Assembly (NCBI RefSeq): GCF_003858635.1
Contig: NZ_RQJO01000011.1
Coordinates: 124,001 to 188,000 of the forward strand
Source of the DNA: Larkinella rosea
GTDB lineage: Bacteria; Bacteroidota; Bacteroidia; Cytophagales; Spirosomataceae
Length of the DNA: 64,000 nucleotides
Reading direction: 5' to 3'
The stretch's first letter is position 1. Every line of letters begins with the position of its first letter. Under the pieces are notes generated by a model. That model saw only the letters and a list, made by a program, of their open reading frames with translations. It ran no database searches and was not told where the DNA came from. Shown here piece after piece: positions 8,457 to 18,184 of this stretch. The position numbers and the translations under genes were made by a program.

Positions 8457-9381
8457 GGTAATTTGAGTAATTGTTATTGAAGTGGACAAAGAAAGAAACC
8501 GGCAAAAGTTAGGTTTCTGGTTCTATACTATGGTGACCTATTCATTTGAGTTTTTAATAAGGATACCTAAAATGCCTGAAACGTTGAAAGTCCTGAAAAA
8601 AAAGTATGACTTTCTATGGTTCTTGGTGGTAGACCTGGTTACTATTCTCCTCGGATTGAGATCTGATCAAAGAAAGGGACAGTTGGGTATCGGGTGGTTT
8701 CTGCATGCGATGCATTATGGTAAGTTCACAATGGTGACAGGATGCAGAAAAACCAGATAAGTTACATTGTTTTTGCCGACAATGCTGAGGGCTAATTTTG
8801 GTTTTGGCGGGAAGTTATATGAGAATCTTGTACCCATTTTGACTGTTTTAAACGGTGTTATCAGAACTCCAATAGGTAAACAGAACGAAGGAGTCCATTC
8901 GAAAATGATTGATCGTTTCCCGACAATATGAGCACGGGCTAAAAATATCGCTGCGGCCCGATTTTGATTCTCCTAATAAATCGGTTATTGGGTGATGTAC
9001 ACCGGAAGCAAATCAAATCATGCTACCCGATCAATCAAATCATTACAAGGTGAATTGATGAAAAAGAGAGGTGAATTGTCGAAATAGAACGGCAATGGTA
9101 GGTGCCTTTAGGGCGGTTACTTAAAAGGGCTCAATGGTAAGTGAATCATCAATAAGTTAAAAATAGTAAGAATTGAACGTCCAGCGAGGTCTCATTTGAG
9201 CGTTTACGCTGAATTTTTCACAGGAAGTAGAATAACCAGCGGCTGGGCACATTGTAGAAAAGACCCTAATTACCGGTTTCGCAACAAACGAAAGTAGTTT
9301 TACTAAGTTGTTAAAAATGGTTCTGATGGTGGTCCGTTCAGGAAACCATTCAACCACCCAGTCAGCAGAATTATCGGATAA
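8457..9381. other. AT-rich stretch without a supported gene
   Basis: 925 bases with low GC compared with both sides. The best open frame (8482-8760, plus strand, GTG start) gives an unrecognised 92-residue sequence without a convincing start. A short near-direct repeat, CAAATCAAATCAT / CAATCAAATCAT, occurs at about 9009-9043. No transposase, RNA gene or terminal repeat was recognised. It is best read as decayed or foreign DNA. Confidence 0.5.
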
Positions 9382-10527
9382 TCAATACACCTCCATTTCC
9401 GGCTGCACGTCGCGCGCCCAGCTGTTGATGCCGCCCTGCAGGTTCATGAGGTTGGTGAAACCGAATTCTTTCTGGAGATAATCGATGACGTACTGGCTGC
9501 GGATGCCGTGGTGGCAGTAGACCACCACCGGTCGGTCGACGGGAATGCGTTTGACGTTATTGGCAATGATATTAACCGGAATCAAAATTGCATTGTCGAG
9601 GTGGCAGATGTTGTATTCGGGCCGCTCACGAACGTCGAGCAGGAAAATGTCTTCCGACTGCGCCAGCCGTTCGGCCAGTTCGAGGGCGGTGATGGTTTGG
9701 CGAATTTCGGTTTTGGCAGCCACCCGCTGCCCTTCTTCCCAGCCGTTCTGGGCGGCTGCTTCGGCATCGAGCCGACGGCGAACCCGGATTTTCTGGAAGG
9801 ACATGGCCAGCAAATCCACCATCAGCAGCTCTTCGTTGAGCAGGTGACCGATGCCGGTGATGAGTTTGATGACTTCATTGGCCTGATACGTTCCGATCAC
9901 GCCCGGCAAAACGCCCATCACGCCCGTTTCGGCACAATTCGGAATCTCCATCTGGTTCGGAAATTCGGGGAACAGACAGCGGTAAGTAGGTCCGCGACGG
10001 ACTTCTTCCGGCTGAACGTCCGAAGCCGCCAGCCGCGCATTCAAAACCGCAACCTGACCTTCAAACCGGTGAATGGCACCGTAAATGAACGGTTTTTCCT
10101 GCATCACGCAGACATCATTGACCAGATACCGGACGGTGAAGTTGTCGGTACAGTCGACCACCAGATCGTATTCGTCGATCAGCGTGCGGGCGTTCGAGCG
10201 GTCGAGGGCGTAAGCGTAGGCATTAAACCGGATTTCCGGATTGATTTTTTTGAGTGAATTTACGGCAATGGTCGCTTTGGGTTTTCCGACCTGCTCGGTC
10301 GTATAAAGCACCTGCCGCTGGAGGTTACTGATGGCGACAGTATCTGGATCGATAACGCCGATGGTCCCTACTCCTGCAGCGGTTAAATAGAGTAAAACCG
10401 GGCAACCCAATCCACCTGCACCCACGACCAGGATACGCGCCTGTTTTAATTTTAATTGGCCTTCCACACCCATTTCGGGGAGGTTCAGGTGTTTTTCGTA
10501 ACGGGCGTATTCGGCAGGTAGGAGCAT
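9382..10527 (-). CDS. ThiF/MoeB-type adenylyltransferase with C-terminal rhodanese domain
   Basis: 381 residues from the ATG at 10527. The N-terminal E1-like domain opens with ARYEKHLNLPEMG and has the ATP-binding loop VVGAGGLGCPVLLYL plus NLQRQVL and DCTDNFTVRYLVND. The C-terminal rhodanese domain (about 285-381) has the active-site loop YCHHGIRSQ with its Cys. Such fusions activate small sulfur-carrier proteins (ThiS/MoaD-like) and supply sulfur. The second CxxC pair that normally binds zinc after the LLAMSFQKIRVRR segment is absent. No thiamine or molybdopterin genes are adjacent, so the pathway is uncertain. Confidence 0.88.
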   Translation of the reverse strand: MLLPAEYARYEKHLNLPEMGVEGQLKLKQARILVVGAGGLGCPVLLYLTAAGVGTIGVIDPDTVAISNLQRQVLYTTEQVGKPKATIAVNSLKKINPEIRFNAYAYALDRSNARTLIDEYDLVVDCTDNFTVRYLVNDVCVMQEKPFIYGAIHRFEGQVAVLNARLAASDVQPEEVRRGPTYRCLFPEFPNQMEIPNCAETGVMGVLPGVIGTYQANEVIKLITGIGHLLNEELLMVDLLAMSFQKIRVRRRLDAEAAAQNGWEEGQRVAAKTEIRQTITALELAERLAQSEDIFLLDVRERPEYNICHLDNAILIPVNIIANNVKRIPVDRPVVVYCHHGIRSQYVIDYLQKEFGFTNLMNLQGGINSWARDVQPEMEVY

Positions 10528-10643
10528 AGCAATTTGTTGTTGAGTTTCGGCGCTACATTTTAAACGAAAAAGCAATCCAATTTACATTCCCGCTTCTAAA
10601 TTTATTTTACGACAAAGCGTAAGTAGAAATCCTGCTTTCGGAC

Positions 10644-10673
10644 TTGCAAACCTGCTTAGCTGGTTTAACTTTG
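10644..10673 (+). promoter_or_regulatory. Bacteroidota-type promoter for the DinB-like gene
   Basis: TTG at 10644-10646, 19 bases, then TAACTTTG at 10666-10673: a full match to the -33/-7 arrangement. It lies 24 bases before the ATG at 10698. Confidence 0.6.
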
Positions 10674-10697
10674 GTACTCAAACATTTAACCTTCGTC

Positions 10698-11234
10698 ATG
10701 AAACAAAAAATTGGAGTTACTGCCCTTGCCCTGATGCTCTGGCTGAGTTTCAGCGGTTTTTTAAGTAAGCCTAAAACCGTCTCTCAGCTAACGGCCGAGT
10801 GGACACGCGCGAAAGAGTTCACCAAGGAGTATCTGGACGCGATGCCGGAAGACGGAATGGGGTACAAACCAACGCCCGAAATCCGGAGCTTTGCCGAACA
10901 AATGCTGCATTTGACCGCTGCGAATTACAATTTTGCCGCAGCAGCTACCGGGAAAGCCAATCCGATGCAGGGGAAAAAACTGGAAGCAATGGACGAATTA
11001 AAAACAAAAACCGCCCTGACAAAAGCCGTCATGGATAGTTACGATTTTGTGCTGAATGGCATTAAAGGCCTGAGCGATGCGCAGTTGGCGGAAGTCGTCA
11101 AGATGGGGCAACGCGATCTGTCCCGCGAAACGATCCTTGCCAAGGGCTTCGAACACCAGACGCACCACCGGGGCCAGGCAACGATTTACATCCGGATGAA
11201 AGGCATCAAACCGCCGAATGAAAAACTGTTTTAG
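10698..11234 (+). CDS. Secreted DinB/YfiT-like metal-binding protein
   Basis: 178 residues. The ATG at 10698 is chosen because it starts a signal peptide (MKQKIGVTALALMLWLSFSGF) and follows a good promoter; the frame is open further upstream. The mature part is a four-helix DinB-like domain with MLHLTAANYNFAA and the C-terminal FEHQTHHRGQATIYIRMKG, whose His residues form the metal site in this family. Members include bacillithiol-type transferases and many of unknown function. It is a single gene converging on aspS across a strong hairpin. Confidence 0.85.
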   Translation: MKQKIGVTALALMLWLSFSGFLSKPKTVSQLTAEWTRAKEFTKEYLDAMPEDGMGYKPTPEIRSFAEQMLHLTAANYNFAAAATGKANPMQGKKLEAMDELKTKTALTKAVMDSYDFVLNGIKGLSDAQLAEVVKMGQRDLSRETILAKGFEHQTHHRGQATIYIRMKGIKPPNEKLF

Positions 11235-11245
11235 AGTCTAAGAAT

Positions 11246-11319
11246 TAAGACGGGGCCGCCCGTGCGGTTATGAGTTAACGCGTCAGCCAACTTATAACCT
11301 TACGGGCGGCCCCGTCTTA
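11246..11319. terminator. Long bidirectional hairpin between the DinB-like gene and aspS
   Basis: 18-base perfect arms (11246-11263 TAAGACGGGGCCGCCCGT; 11302-11319), extended inward by GGTTAT/ATAACC after a 2-base mismatch. It lies between two converging stop codons, so it may end both transcripts. There is no strong T-run. Confidence 0.6.
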
Positions 11320-11331
11320 ACTCTTAACTCA

Positions 11332-13101
11332 TCACTTCTTCGCTACTGCAATCTGCAACTCATCCAGTTGCGCCGGGGCAATCGCAGAAGGTGAGTCGAT
11401 CATGACGTCGCGTCCCGAATTGTTTTTCGGGAAAGCAATGAAATCGCGGATGGAATCGGCACCCCCAAAAATGGAGCAAAGCCGGTCAAAACCGAAGGCA
11501 ATACCGCCGTGGGGCGGGGCGCCAAACTCGAATGCATCCAGCAGAAAACCGAACTGCGCCTTGGCTTCTTCGGGCGAGAAACCCAGTAGATCAAACATGC
11601 GCGACTGCAACTCCCGCTGAAAGATCCGGATCGAACCGCCACCCACTTCCGTGCCGTTGATCACCATATCGTAGGCATTGGCCCGTACGGAACCGGGGTC
11701 GGTTTCCAGCAACGCGATATCTTCCGGTTTGGGCGACGTAAAGGGGTGGTGCATGGCAAACCAGCGGTTTTCTTCTTCGCCGAATTCCAGCAACGGGAAA
11801 TCCAGAACCCACAACGCACTGAACTGGCCCGGATTGCGCAGACCCAGGCGGTTGCCCATTTCCAGCCGCAATTCGCTCAGCTGCTTCCGGACTTTATTGG
11901 TTTCGCCGGACATTACCAGCAGTAAATCACCCGGTTCGGCCTGGAACTGAACCACCCAGTGTTTCAGATCGTCTTCCGAATAGAACTTATCGACGGATGA
12001 TTTAACCGTTCCATCTTCGTTATACCGGACATAAATCAGCCCTTTGCTACCGATCTGGGGGCGTTTGATAAAGTCGGTCAATTCGTCCATCTGCTTGCGC
12101 GTGTAATGGGCGCAGCCTTTGGCGTTGATCCCGATCACCATCTCCGCCGAATCGAAAACGGCGAAGTTCTTACCCGACGTCAGATCCACGGTGTCGAAAG
12201 AACCCTTCAGCTCGACAAACGGCATCCCGAAACGCGTATCCGGTTTGTCGGAACCGTACAGACGCATGGCTTCGGCATACGTCATCCGGGGTACTTCGTC
12301 GAGCGCAACACCGATCACATTTTTGAACAGGTGCCGAACCAGCCCTTCGAACATGTGGAGAATATCCTCCTGCGTAATGAATGACATTTCGCAGTCGATT
12401 TGGGTAAATTCCGGTTGGCGGTCGGCGCGGAGGTCTTCATCCCGGAAACACTTGACAATCTGGTAATACCGGTCGAAACCCGATACCATCAGCAGTTGCT
12501 TGAACGTCTGGGGCGATTGGGGCAGGGCGTAGAATTCGCCGGGATTCATGCGGCTTGGTACCACAAAATCGCGGGCGCCTTCCGGCGTCGATTTGATCAA
12601 AACCGGGGTTTCGACCTCAATAAAATCCTGCCCGTCCATGTAAATCCGGGTTTGCTGCGCCATTTTGTGACGCAGTTCGAGGTTTTTCCGAACCGGATTC
12701 CGGCGCAAATCGAGGTAGCGGTATTTCATCCGCAGATCGTCGCCACCGTCGGTTTCGTCTTCGATCAGAAACGGCGGCAGTTTGGCCGGATTCAGTATTT
12801 CCAGCTTTTCAAGTCGGATTTCGATGTCACCCGTTGGTAAGTTAGGGTTTTTCGATTTGCGCTCGATCACTTCGCCAGTGGCTTTCAGGACAAATTCACG
12901 CCCCAGCGTTCGGGTCAGCGCGATGGTTGCCGGATCGGTTTTTCCTTCTTCCAGCAACAATTGAGTCAGGCCGTAGCGATCGCGCAGGTCGATCCAGATC
13001 AGACCACCTTTGTCGCGGATGCGCTGCACCCAGCCGCAGAGAATGACTTGTTTATTAACGTGTTCGATGCGGATTTCTCCGCAGGTATGAGTCCGAAGCA
13101 T
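11332..13101 (-). CDS. aspS: Aspartate--tRNA ligase
   Basis: 589 residues from the ATG at 13101 ([19 protein letters not shown]), close to the length of the E. coli enzyme. The start follows a good promoter; longer frames add an unlikely leader. There is an N-terminal OB-fold anticodon-binding domain, class II motif 1 in the [10 protein letters not shown] region, motif 2 in [18 protein letters not shown], a bacterial GAD insertion in the middle, and motif 3 in [15 protein letters not shown]. It charges tRNA-Asp in the cytoplasm. It stands alone under its own promoter, just downstream of the glycan operon. Confidence 0.97.
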   Translation of the reverse strand: MLRTHTCGEIRIEHVNKQVILCGWVQRIRDKGGLIWIDLRDRYGLTQLLLEEGKTDPATIALTRTLGREFVLKATGEVIERKSKNPNLPTGDIEIRLEKLEILNPAKLPPFLIEDETDGGDDLRMKYRYLDLRRNPVRKNLELRHKMAQQTRIYMDGQDFIEVETPVLIKSTPEGARDFVVPSRMNPGEFYALPQSPQTFKQLLMVSGFDRYYQIVKCFRDEDLRADRQPEFTQIDCEMSFITQEDILHMFEGLVRHLFKNVIGVALDEVPRMTYAEAMRLYGSDKPDTRFGMPFVELKGSFDTVDLTSGKNFAVFDSAEMVIGINAKGCAHYTRKQMDELTDFIKRPQIGSKGLIYVRYNEDGTVKSSVDKFYSEDDLKHWVVQFQAEPGDLLLVMSGETNKVRKQLSELRLEMGNRLGLRNPGQFSALWVLDFPLLEFGEEENRWFAMHHPFTSPKPEDIALLETDPGSVRANAYDMVINGTEVGGGSIRIFQRELQSRMFDLLGFSPEEAKAQFGFLLDAFEFGAPPHGGIAFGFDRLCSIFGGADSIRDFIAFPKNNSGRDVMIDSPSAIAPAQLDELQIAVAKK

Positions 13102-13126
13102 ACTCTTCAAAAGGTTCAATAAGCCG

Positions 13127-13157
13127 CAAATGTAGCCAAAGTATATCCGCCTATCAA
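13127..13157 (-). promoter_or_regulatory. Promoter of aspS
   Basis: On the minus strand TTG (13157-13155), 20 bases, then TACATTTG (13134-13127), 25 bases before the aspS ATG. It is one of the best -33/-7 matches in the window. Confidence 0.65.
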
Positions 13158-13192
13158 GCCGATTTATAAAACGATCCGGCGGAAAGCTACAT

Positions 13193-14191
13193 TTATCGGC
13201 GGTCAATCACCGGAACCTTTTGCCGGAAAGCCCGGGCGAAGGACCGGGAATACAGCGCAGCGGATTTTTCATTGAGATGCTGCTCATCATCCGAACAGTC
13301 GGCGGGGAACGGAGCGGTGTATTCGCGCCGGTACGGTACGGCAATGCGGTATCGATCGGGCAGGGCGGCATACACATTCGGCAGGATGTCTTTCTCTTCA
13401 GCCATCAGTCGGGGGGGCAAATAAAAATAGATCGCAACCTTCTTCGCTTCACACTGACGGACGAGTTGCATGAGCTGGTCTCGGTAAAGTTGGGCCTGTT
13501 TCGTGAATGAACGGGGGAGGGGCGTCGTGTCGGGCAGGGTAGCTACACGCACAGGATTGCGGGATCGGTTGCGAAACGTGCCGGGCTCGAAATACCGGTA
13601 ACCGGTAGGGGTCATGGCGTAATTGAGCTCTCCAGCCCGAACCAGCGTCAACCCAAGCAGGTGCACTGCATTTCGCATCCTGAAAAATTGGGTCAGATAC
13701 GAATCGTACAGGGCGGTTCCCCGTTGAACACTTGCCGGACCGAAGCGCTGTTGCTGTAGAAAATGCGTGTTTTTAAACCCAATTTCGGCAAACGGGTCCG
13801 CCCGGCCAAAGGGATCACCGTAGGTTTCGGTGGGCGGAAAAGACAATTCCAGAAAGATCGTTTTCAGGTGTAAACCGTTCATCTGGAGGAGTTTGCCGCA
13901 TTCGATAAACGTGTTTGGCGCAAACAGAGCATTGATGCCGAGGTTGAAAGAGCGGGTTTGGTGGTGCGTAACGGAGTCGAAAACCGCCGGGTTGAAACCG
14001 TGCGCCGTCCGGCTGGAACCCACAAAAACCGTGTTGACCTCTTCCCGGATGGGTTTCAGCAACGAATTGATTTTGTACCCAATTTCGTCGGAATACTTCA
14101 CTTCGTAGGTGTGCAAATAAGCCCAAAGAGCGATTTTGATCCCCAGGATTACCGTTGTCAACGCCAGCAGTTTCAAAACAATTTTTACCAT
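13193..14191 (-). CDS. SGNH-like partner protein of an MBOAT acyltransferase
   Basis: 332 residues with one N-terminal membrane anchor ([21 protein letters not shown]). After it comes [18 protein letters not shown], resembling SGNH block I (GxSRT in place of GDS), then [10 protein letters not shown], and near the end [21 protein letters not shown], which has the D..H spacing of block V. Proteins of this type act outside the membrane, passing acyl groups from the MBOAT channel to a polysaccharide. It begins four bases after the MBOAT stop. The family assignment is by motif shape only; no specific name is certain. Confidence 0.7.
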   Translation of the reverse strand: MVKIVLKLLALTTVILGIKIALWAYLHTYEVKYSDEIGYKINSLLKPIREEVNTVFVGSSRTAHGFNPAVFDSVTHHQTRSFNLGINALFAPNTFIECGKLLQMNGLHLKTIFLELSFPPTETYGDPFGRADPFAEIGFKNTHFLQQQRFGPASVQRGTALYDSYLTQFFRMRNAVHLLGLTLVRAGELNYAMTPTGYRYFEPGTFRNRSRNPVRVATLPDTTPLPRSFTKQAQLYRDQLMQLVRQCEAKKVAIYFYLPPRLMAEEKDILPNVYAALPDRYRIAVPYRREYTAPFPADCSDDEQHLNEKSAALYSRSFARAFRQKVPVIDRR

Positions 14192-14195
14192 TGGA

Positions 14196-15623
14196 TCAGA
14201 ACTGGTAATAAAAAAAGGGACTGTCGCTAATCCGTCCGAAGGTGAGAATCAGGATACAAACGATCAAATAAAAACTCCACCGGCTAAACCCGCCATACGA
14301 CGCGATCAGTTCGGGAAGCTCCCGGTTTTTCAGTTGCCGGTTGATCAGATCCATCAATCCTAAGGCCATCAGAACCGGAAGGAACGGTTTCAAGGTGGCG
14401 AGATCCGTGACGTGCCAGCGGTTTTTGGAAAACAATCCGCCCAGTAATGACCAGGTTGCTCCAATCGATGGTGCCCGCAGGAACACGCCGGTAAACATTC
14501 CGACGTGGAAAGCCAGCAAGATGGATAAAAACCGGTGCAGGGGCGCGTTCAGATCCGGCCAGATCCGGCGGAAAAAAACCTGTCGCTGTTCTTTGGTCGC
14601 GTGTTCGGCCACGAGCCAGAGCCCATTGAGCAGCCCCCAGAGAATATAACCCCAGGTGGCACCGTGCCAGAGACCGGTCAGAAAATAGACGATCATCAGG
14701 TTGAGGTACAGCCCATTGCGGGATCGCAGCTGTTTGCTCAACGGGAAGTAAATGTAATCCCGAAACCAGGAAGTCAGGCTGATGTGCCAGCCTTTCCAGA
14801 ACTCAATGCGGGAGGGGGAAGCATACACCCGGTCGTCGAAATTCCGCATGAGCCGGATGCCCAGCATGCGGGCCGAACCCAGGGCAATGTCGGAATACCC
14901 CGAAAAATCGCAGAAAATCTGGAGAGGTATCAAAAACAAAGAGAGGTATAAAACCGGGCCGGAATACGCGCCCGGCTGAACAAAAACCGGATCGATCAGG
15001 CCCGAGATATGGTTGGCCAGTACGACTTTCTTGAACAAGCCCCAGGCCACGAGTTGTAGACCGGCTACGGCGTTTTCGTAGCGGAAAGGCTGGGGTGTTC
15101 GCAGTTGCGTCAGCACCCTTTTTGCCCGTTCGATGGGGCCGGCCGAAAGCGTCGGAAAAAAGGCCAGGTAAGTGGCAAAATAGCCGAAGTGGCGTTCGGG
15201 CTTGAGGTAGCCCCGGCGAATATCGACCAGGTAACTGATGGCCTGAAACGTATAAAACGAAATGCCGATCGGCACCACCGGCGACCAGGCGGGCAGCGGA
15301 TTAACTCCTCCCCCAAAACCGAGCAGATGGGTCAGATTCTGGTTCAGAAACGCATAGTATTTAAAAAATAACAATGGCAGGAGCAGCAAACCGATACCCA
15401 GCCAGAGCGTAAACCGGGATTTGAATTGTTTCACCAGTCGGCCAAAACCGTAGGCCACGGTGGTCGACGACGCCAGGAGAATCAGGTAAAAGGGTTGCCA
15501 GGTGAAATAAAAAAAATAACCGGCCAGCAGCAGCCAAACCCACCGAAACCGGTGCGGAAGTAGATAATAAACGAAAAAGACCAGCAGTAAAAAAAACAGA
15601 TACAGGGTAGAACTCAACGACAT
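14196..15623 (-). CDS. MBOAT-family O-acyltransferase (AlgI-like)
   Basis: 475 residues, strongly hydrophobic with about ten membrane segments. The family signature is present: FPTLSAGPIERAKRVL, FSGYSDIALGSARMLGIRLMRNF, FWKGWHISLTSWFRDYIYFPL and GLWHGATWGYILWGLLNG, the last holding the catalytic His. AlgI-like proteins carry acetyl groups across the inner membrane for exopolysaccharide or cell-wall O-acetylation. It lies in the operon deacetylase, GT4, MBOAT, SGNH partner, so a surface glycan is the probable target. Confidence 0.93.
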   Translation of the reverse strand: MSLSSTLYLFFLLLVFFVYYLLPHRFRWVWLLLAGYFFYFTWQPFYLILLASSTTVAYGFGRLVKQFKSRFTLWLGIGLLLLPLLFFKYYAFLNQNLTHLLGFGGGVNPLPAWSPVVPIGISFYTFQAISYLVDIRRGYLKPERHFGYFATYLAFFPTLSAGPIERAKRVLTQLRTPQPFRYENAVAGLQLVAWGLFKKVVLANHISGLIDPVFVQPGAYSGPVLYLSLFLIPLQIFCDFSGYSDIALGSARMLGIRLMRNFDDRVYASPSRIEFWKGWHISLTSWFRDYIYFPLSKQLRSRNGLYLNLMIVYFLTGLWHGATWGYILWGLLNGLWLVAEHATKEQRQVFFRRIWPDLNAPLHRFLSILLAFHVGMFTGVFLRAPSIGATWSLLGGLFSKNRWHVTDLATLKPFLPVLMALGLMDLINRQLKNRELPELIASYGGFSRWSFYLIVCILILTFGRISDSPFFYYQF

Positions 15624-15683
15624 GGGTTCAGGCGTTCGGTTTCTATGGACACATGAAGATAAGCAAGTTAAACCGAAAACCGT

Positions 15684-16748
15684 TCACCCTAACTCGGTGT
15701 ACAACTGCCAATAGTGCCGGGCCGCGTGTTCCCAGCTAAACCGGGCGGCTTGCTGGCGCAGTCGGTCGGCGCGGAAGGGATTGGCGGCAAAATCGTTCAG
15801 GCCATCAAAAATCGTTTCGGCCATCACGTCCGGTTCGAACGATTCGAAATAATAGGCATCCCGACCACCGATTTCGGGGAGGCTGGTCAGCTTCGACAGA
15901 AAAACCGGTTTGCCGCAACTCATCGCTTCAACCACGGGCAGCCCAAAGCCTTCGGAAATCGATGGAAACAGAAAGGCATCACACTGCTGATACAGACCGG
16001 TTTTGGTCGCTTCGTCAACCGCGCCGGTTATGATCAGACGATCGCTGATGCCCAATTGTTGCGCCTGATTGCGCAGGTGAGCGGCATACGGATGACCGTC
16101 GGGACCGGCCAGTACCAGTTGCCATTCAGGGAACGCTTCGAGCAACGGCAGCAGCGTGTGCAGGTTTTTTTTGGGATGAATAACGCCGACGAAGAGAAAG
16201 TAGGGGCCTGAAATGGTGATTGAGCGATTGACCGGGCCGCCGGGCGGTGATTGAGCGGTTTTTGGATTGAGTGAATTGCCGTTGTGAATAACAGTGAGTG
16301 GAATACCGGGAATTGTTAGATTCTGGCGGACAACGGAAGCGGTGTATTCCGAGATGGTGGTGATGGCTGAAGCTCGGTCGATTTTACGTTGCAGGGCCAA
16401 CCGTTTGCTGGCTTTTTTGGCGTCGCTGTAATCCGGTCGTTCCAGAAAATTAAGGTCGTGAATCGTCAGCACCAACCGGTTTTTTATCGATCCGGGCAGA
16501 AAACCGGAATCCTGGTGCGTACAGTGCCAGACATCGTACGATTTGGTATGTACCCATTTGCGCCACCAGACGGCGGTTTGGTAGGTGACGTCCGGACCAA
16601 AAATGCCCTGTTTTCCTTCCGGAACCAGGAACGTGAGTTGGGCCGAATCGGGCCGTTGCCGCACCAGTTCCTGGCCTAGTTGCAGACAGAATTGTCCCAA
16701 ACCACTATTCAAATCCCGAAGGCGTTCGGTATCGATAAAGATTTTCAT
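15684..16748 (-). CDS. Family 4 glycosyltransferase
   Basis: 354 residues from the ATG at 16748 (MKIFIDTERLRDLNSGLGQF); this start lies four bases after the deacetylase stop. It has GT-B fold features: a nucleotide-sugar binding half with FLFVGVIHPKKNLHTLLPL and the EX7E motif in SEGFGLPVVEAMSCGKPVFLS. It would transfer a sugar from a nucleotide donor to a growing glycan in the cytoplasm. The donor and acceptor cannot be told from sequence. Confidence 0.92.
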   Translation of the reverse strand: MKIFIDTERLRDLNSGLGQFCLQLGQELVRQRPDSAQLTFLVPEGKQGIFGPDVTYQTAVWWRKWVHTKSYDVWHCTHQDSGFLPGSIKNRLVLTIHDLNFLERPDYSDAKKASKRLALQRKIDRASAITTISEYTASVVRQNLTIPGIPLTVIHNGNSLNPKTAQSPPGGPVNRSITISGPYFLFVGVIHPKKNLHTLLPLLEAFPEWQLVLAGPDGHPYAAHLRNQAQQLGISDRLIITGAVDEATKTGLYQQCDAFLFPSISEGFGLPVVEAMSCGKPVFLSKLTSLPEIGGRDAYYFESFEPDVMAETIFDGLNDFAANPFRADRLRQQAARFSWEHAARHYWQLYTELG

Positions 16749-16752
16749 TTCG

Positions 16753-17523
16753 TTAGAATAGTTTCCCAAACCGTACTTTCCGGGCAAACCGGGCTATTGA
16801 ATCGGTGCCGCGGATGTCCAGCCGCTGCAGTTCAAACCGGTCGTTAACCGGAAACCGGTTCAGGCGGTTTCCGATCCGGAACGCGAGTCGGATGCCGGAT
16901 TTGTTCAGGGCGGTTTTCATGCCCTGGTTAATTGTCGCATCTTTTGGGCGTCCACCATACGGGTAGGCAAAAGCCCGAACGTACGGTAGCTCCAGCGCGT
17001 CGAAAGCCGCCGTGTTCCGGGCTAGATCCGTTTGAATTTCAATCGTATTCAGATGTTTGTAATTCAGGTGCTGGTGCGAATGCAGGGCAAGCTCGAAGGT
17101 CGGCAGCACCTGGCGGAGTTGTTCGACGGTCATCAGCGGCTCGGTGCAGCCATCCCACTGATTGCATTGGCCGATGAATGCTGTCGGGACAAAAAGGACG
17201 GCGTTCATGCCCAATGCCTGCAAAACCGGTAGCGCGTGGGTCAGGTTGTTCACGTAGGCGTCGTCGAAGGTAATCAGAACCGACCGGGCGGGCAGCGGTT
17301 TTTGCTCTTCCACGGCTTTGATGAGGTGTTCGATGGTAATGGTATGGTAACGATGGGCGCGGAGCCACTGCAATTGCTGTTCAAATTGCGAAACTGAAAC
17401 CGTCAGTGCGTCCTGCCGTTCGGTGTCGACTTTGTGGAACATTAACACGGGTAAGGCATTTGAAGTGCGGAAAAAATACCACACTAAACCAATCGCCACC
17501 AGACTGGCCAGGAGCCACATCAT
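16753..17523 (-). CDS. Membrane-anchored polysaccharide deacetylase (NodB domain)
   Basis: 256 residues with a single N-terminal membrane helix (WLLASLVAIGLVWYFF). NodB motifs follow: LPVLMFHKV, the metal and catalytic Asp pair in LITFDDAYVNN, the His pair in ALHSHQHLNY, and AFAYPYGG. It removes N-acetyl groups from a polysaccharide. It is the first gene of the operon with the GT4, MBOAT and SGNH-like genes, so the operon may build a glycan and edit its acetylation. Confidence 0.9.
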   Translation of the reverse strand: MMWLLASLVAIGLVWYFFRTSNALPVLMFHKVDTERQDALTVSVSQFEQQLQWLRAHRYHTITIEHLIKAVEEQKPLPARSVLITFDDAYVNNLTHALPVLQALGMNAVLFVPTAFIGQCNQWDGCTEPLMTVEQLRQVLPTFELALHSHQHLNYKHLNTIEIQTDLARNTAAFDALELPYVRAFAYPYGGRPKDATINQGMKTALNKSGIRLAFRIGNRLNRFPVNDRFELQRLDIRGTDSIARFARKVRFGKLF

Positions 17524-17709
17524 AAAATATTTTCAGGTTATTACGGATCAAAAATCAGGATTATTTGCGTTATAAAACAAATTACTGCCCAATTGATAGC
17601 TTATTTTTGGCATCACGTTTTTTTGCCGCCATAATGACGCTAAAATTGGCCTGTTTAAGTTGGGTACGCAATTTGTTTAACACACTGTACACAACCAACA
17701 AGTACGATT

Positions 17710-18102
17710 ATGAAACCGATAGAGAATACGCTGAAGGGAATGGGGGGGCAATTCGATTTGCTGAACACATTGTATGGCGGATCGAGCATGACCCGTATGG
17801 AAACCGAGCAGGAAGAAGACCGGTTGCTGATTAAATTGTCGGCTCCCGGCGTTGGCCCGGATGCGTTCAATGTTTTGATTGATGGCAAAAAGCTGGTTTT
17901 ATATACATTGCTCCAACAAAAAAATCCGACGGAAGGCCAGAGTCTGGCCGTGCCGATGTTTTTGCGGGTAATCGATATTCCGGATTTTGTGGATGCCGAA
18001 CACATTGAAGCCGTTCAGGAACAAGGTCAGGTACTGATCAATCTACCGTTTAAAGACGGCCAGCATTTTCAGAGCCGGGTCGAAATCAAGAATCTGTTTT
18101 AA
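17710..18102 (+). CDS. Hsp20/alpha-crystallin-like protein
   Basis: 130 residues with a short N-terminal region and a single alpha-crystallin domain (LIKLSAPGVGPDAFNVLIDGKKLVLY, then PMFLRVIDIPDFVDAEHIEA and GQVLINLPF). It ends soon after the domain and lacks a clear IxI C-terminal motif, although VEIKNLF is close. Its role would be ATP-independent holding of unfolded proteins. It stands alone and is followed by a good terminator. Confidence 0.83.
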   Translation: MKPIENTLKGMGGQFDLLNTLYGGSSMTRMETEQEEDRLLIKLSAPGVGPDAFNVLIDGKKLVLYTLLQQKNPTEGQSLAVPMFLRVIDIPDFVDAEHIEAVQEQGQVLINLPFKDGQHFQSRVEIKNLF

Positions 18103-18146
18103 CGCAGGATATGAATACGCAGAGAGGCCAATGTTCGCAGGGGCCG

Positions 18147-18178
18147 AAACCGGTAGGGTTGAAAAACCGTACCGGTTT
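18147..18178 (+). terminator. Rho-independent terminator after the Hsp20-like gene
   Basis: Stem AAACCGGTA / TACCGGTTT, extended by GGTT/AACC across one G-G mismatch around a GAAA tetraloop, then TTTGTTTT on the plus strand. It also separates the converging regulator gene. Confidence 0.75.
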
Positions 18179-18184
18179 TTTGTT

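Noticed and set aside
8482-8760. Plus-strand open frame of 92 codons in the AT-rich patch
   Set aside because: GTG start without a ribosome site or promoter, no recognisable domain, and its start lies within 30 bases of the divergent lipoprotein start. Treated as chance or decayed sequence.
9009-9043. Near-direct repeats CAAATCAAATCAT, as a CRISPR or attachment site
   Set aside because: Only two short, imperfect copies without spacers or nearby integrase or cas genes.
11332-13206. Long antisense frames over aspS, fabF, DUF1800 and other GC-rich genes
   Set aside because: They mirror codon use of the real genes on the other strand and lack domains, start signals and conserved motifs.
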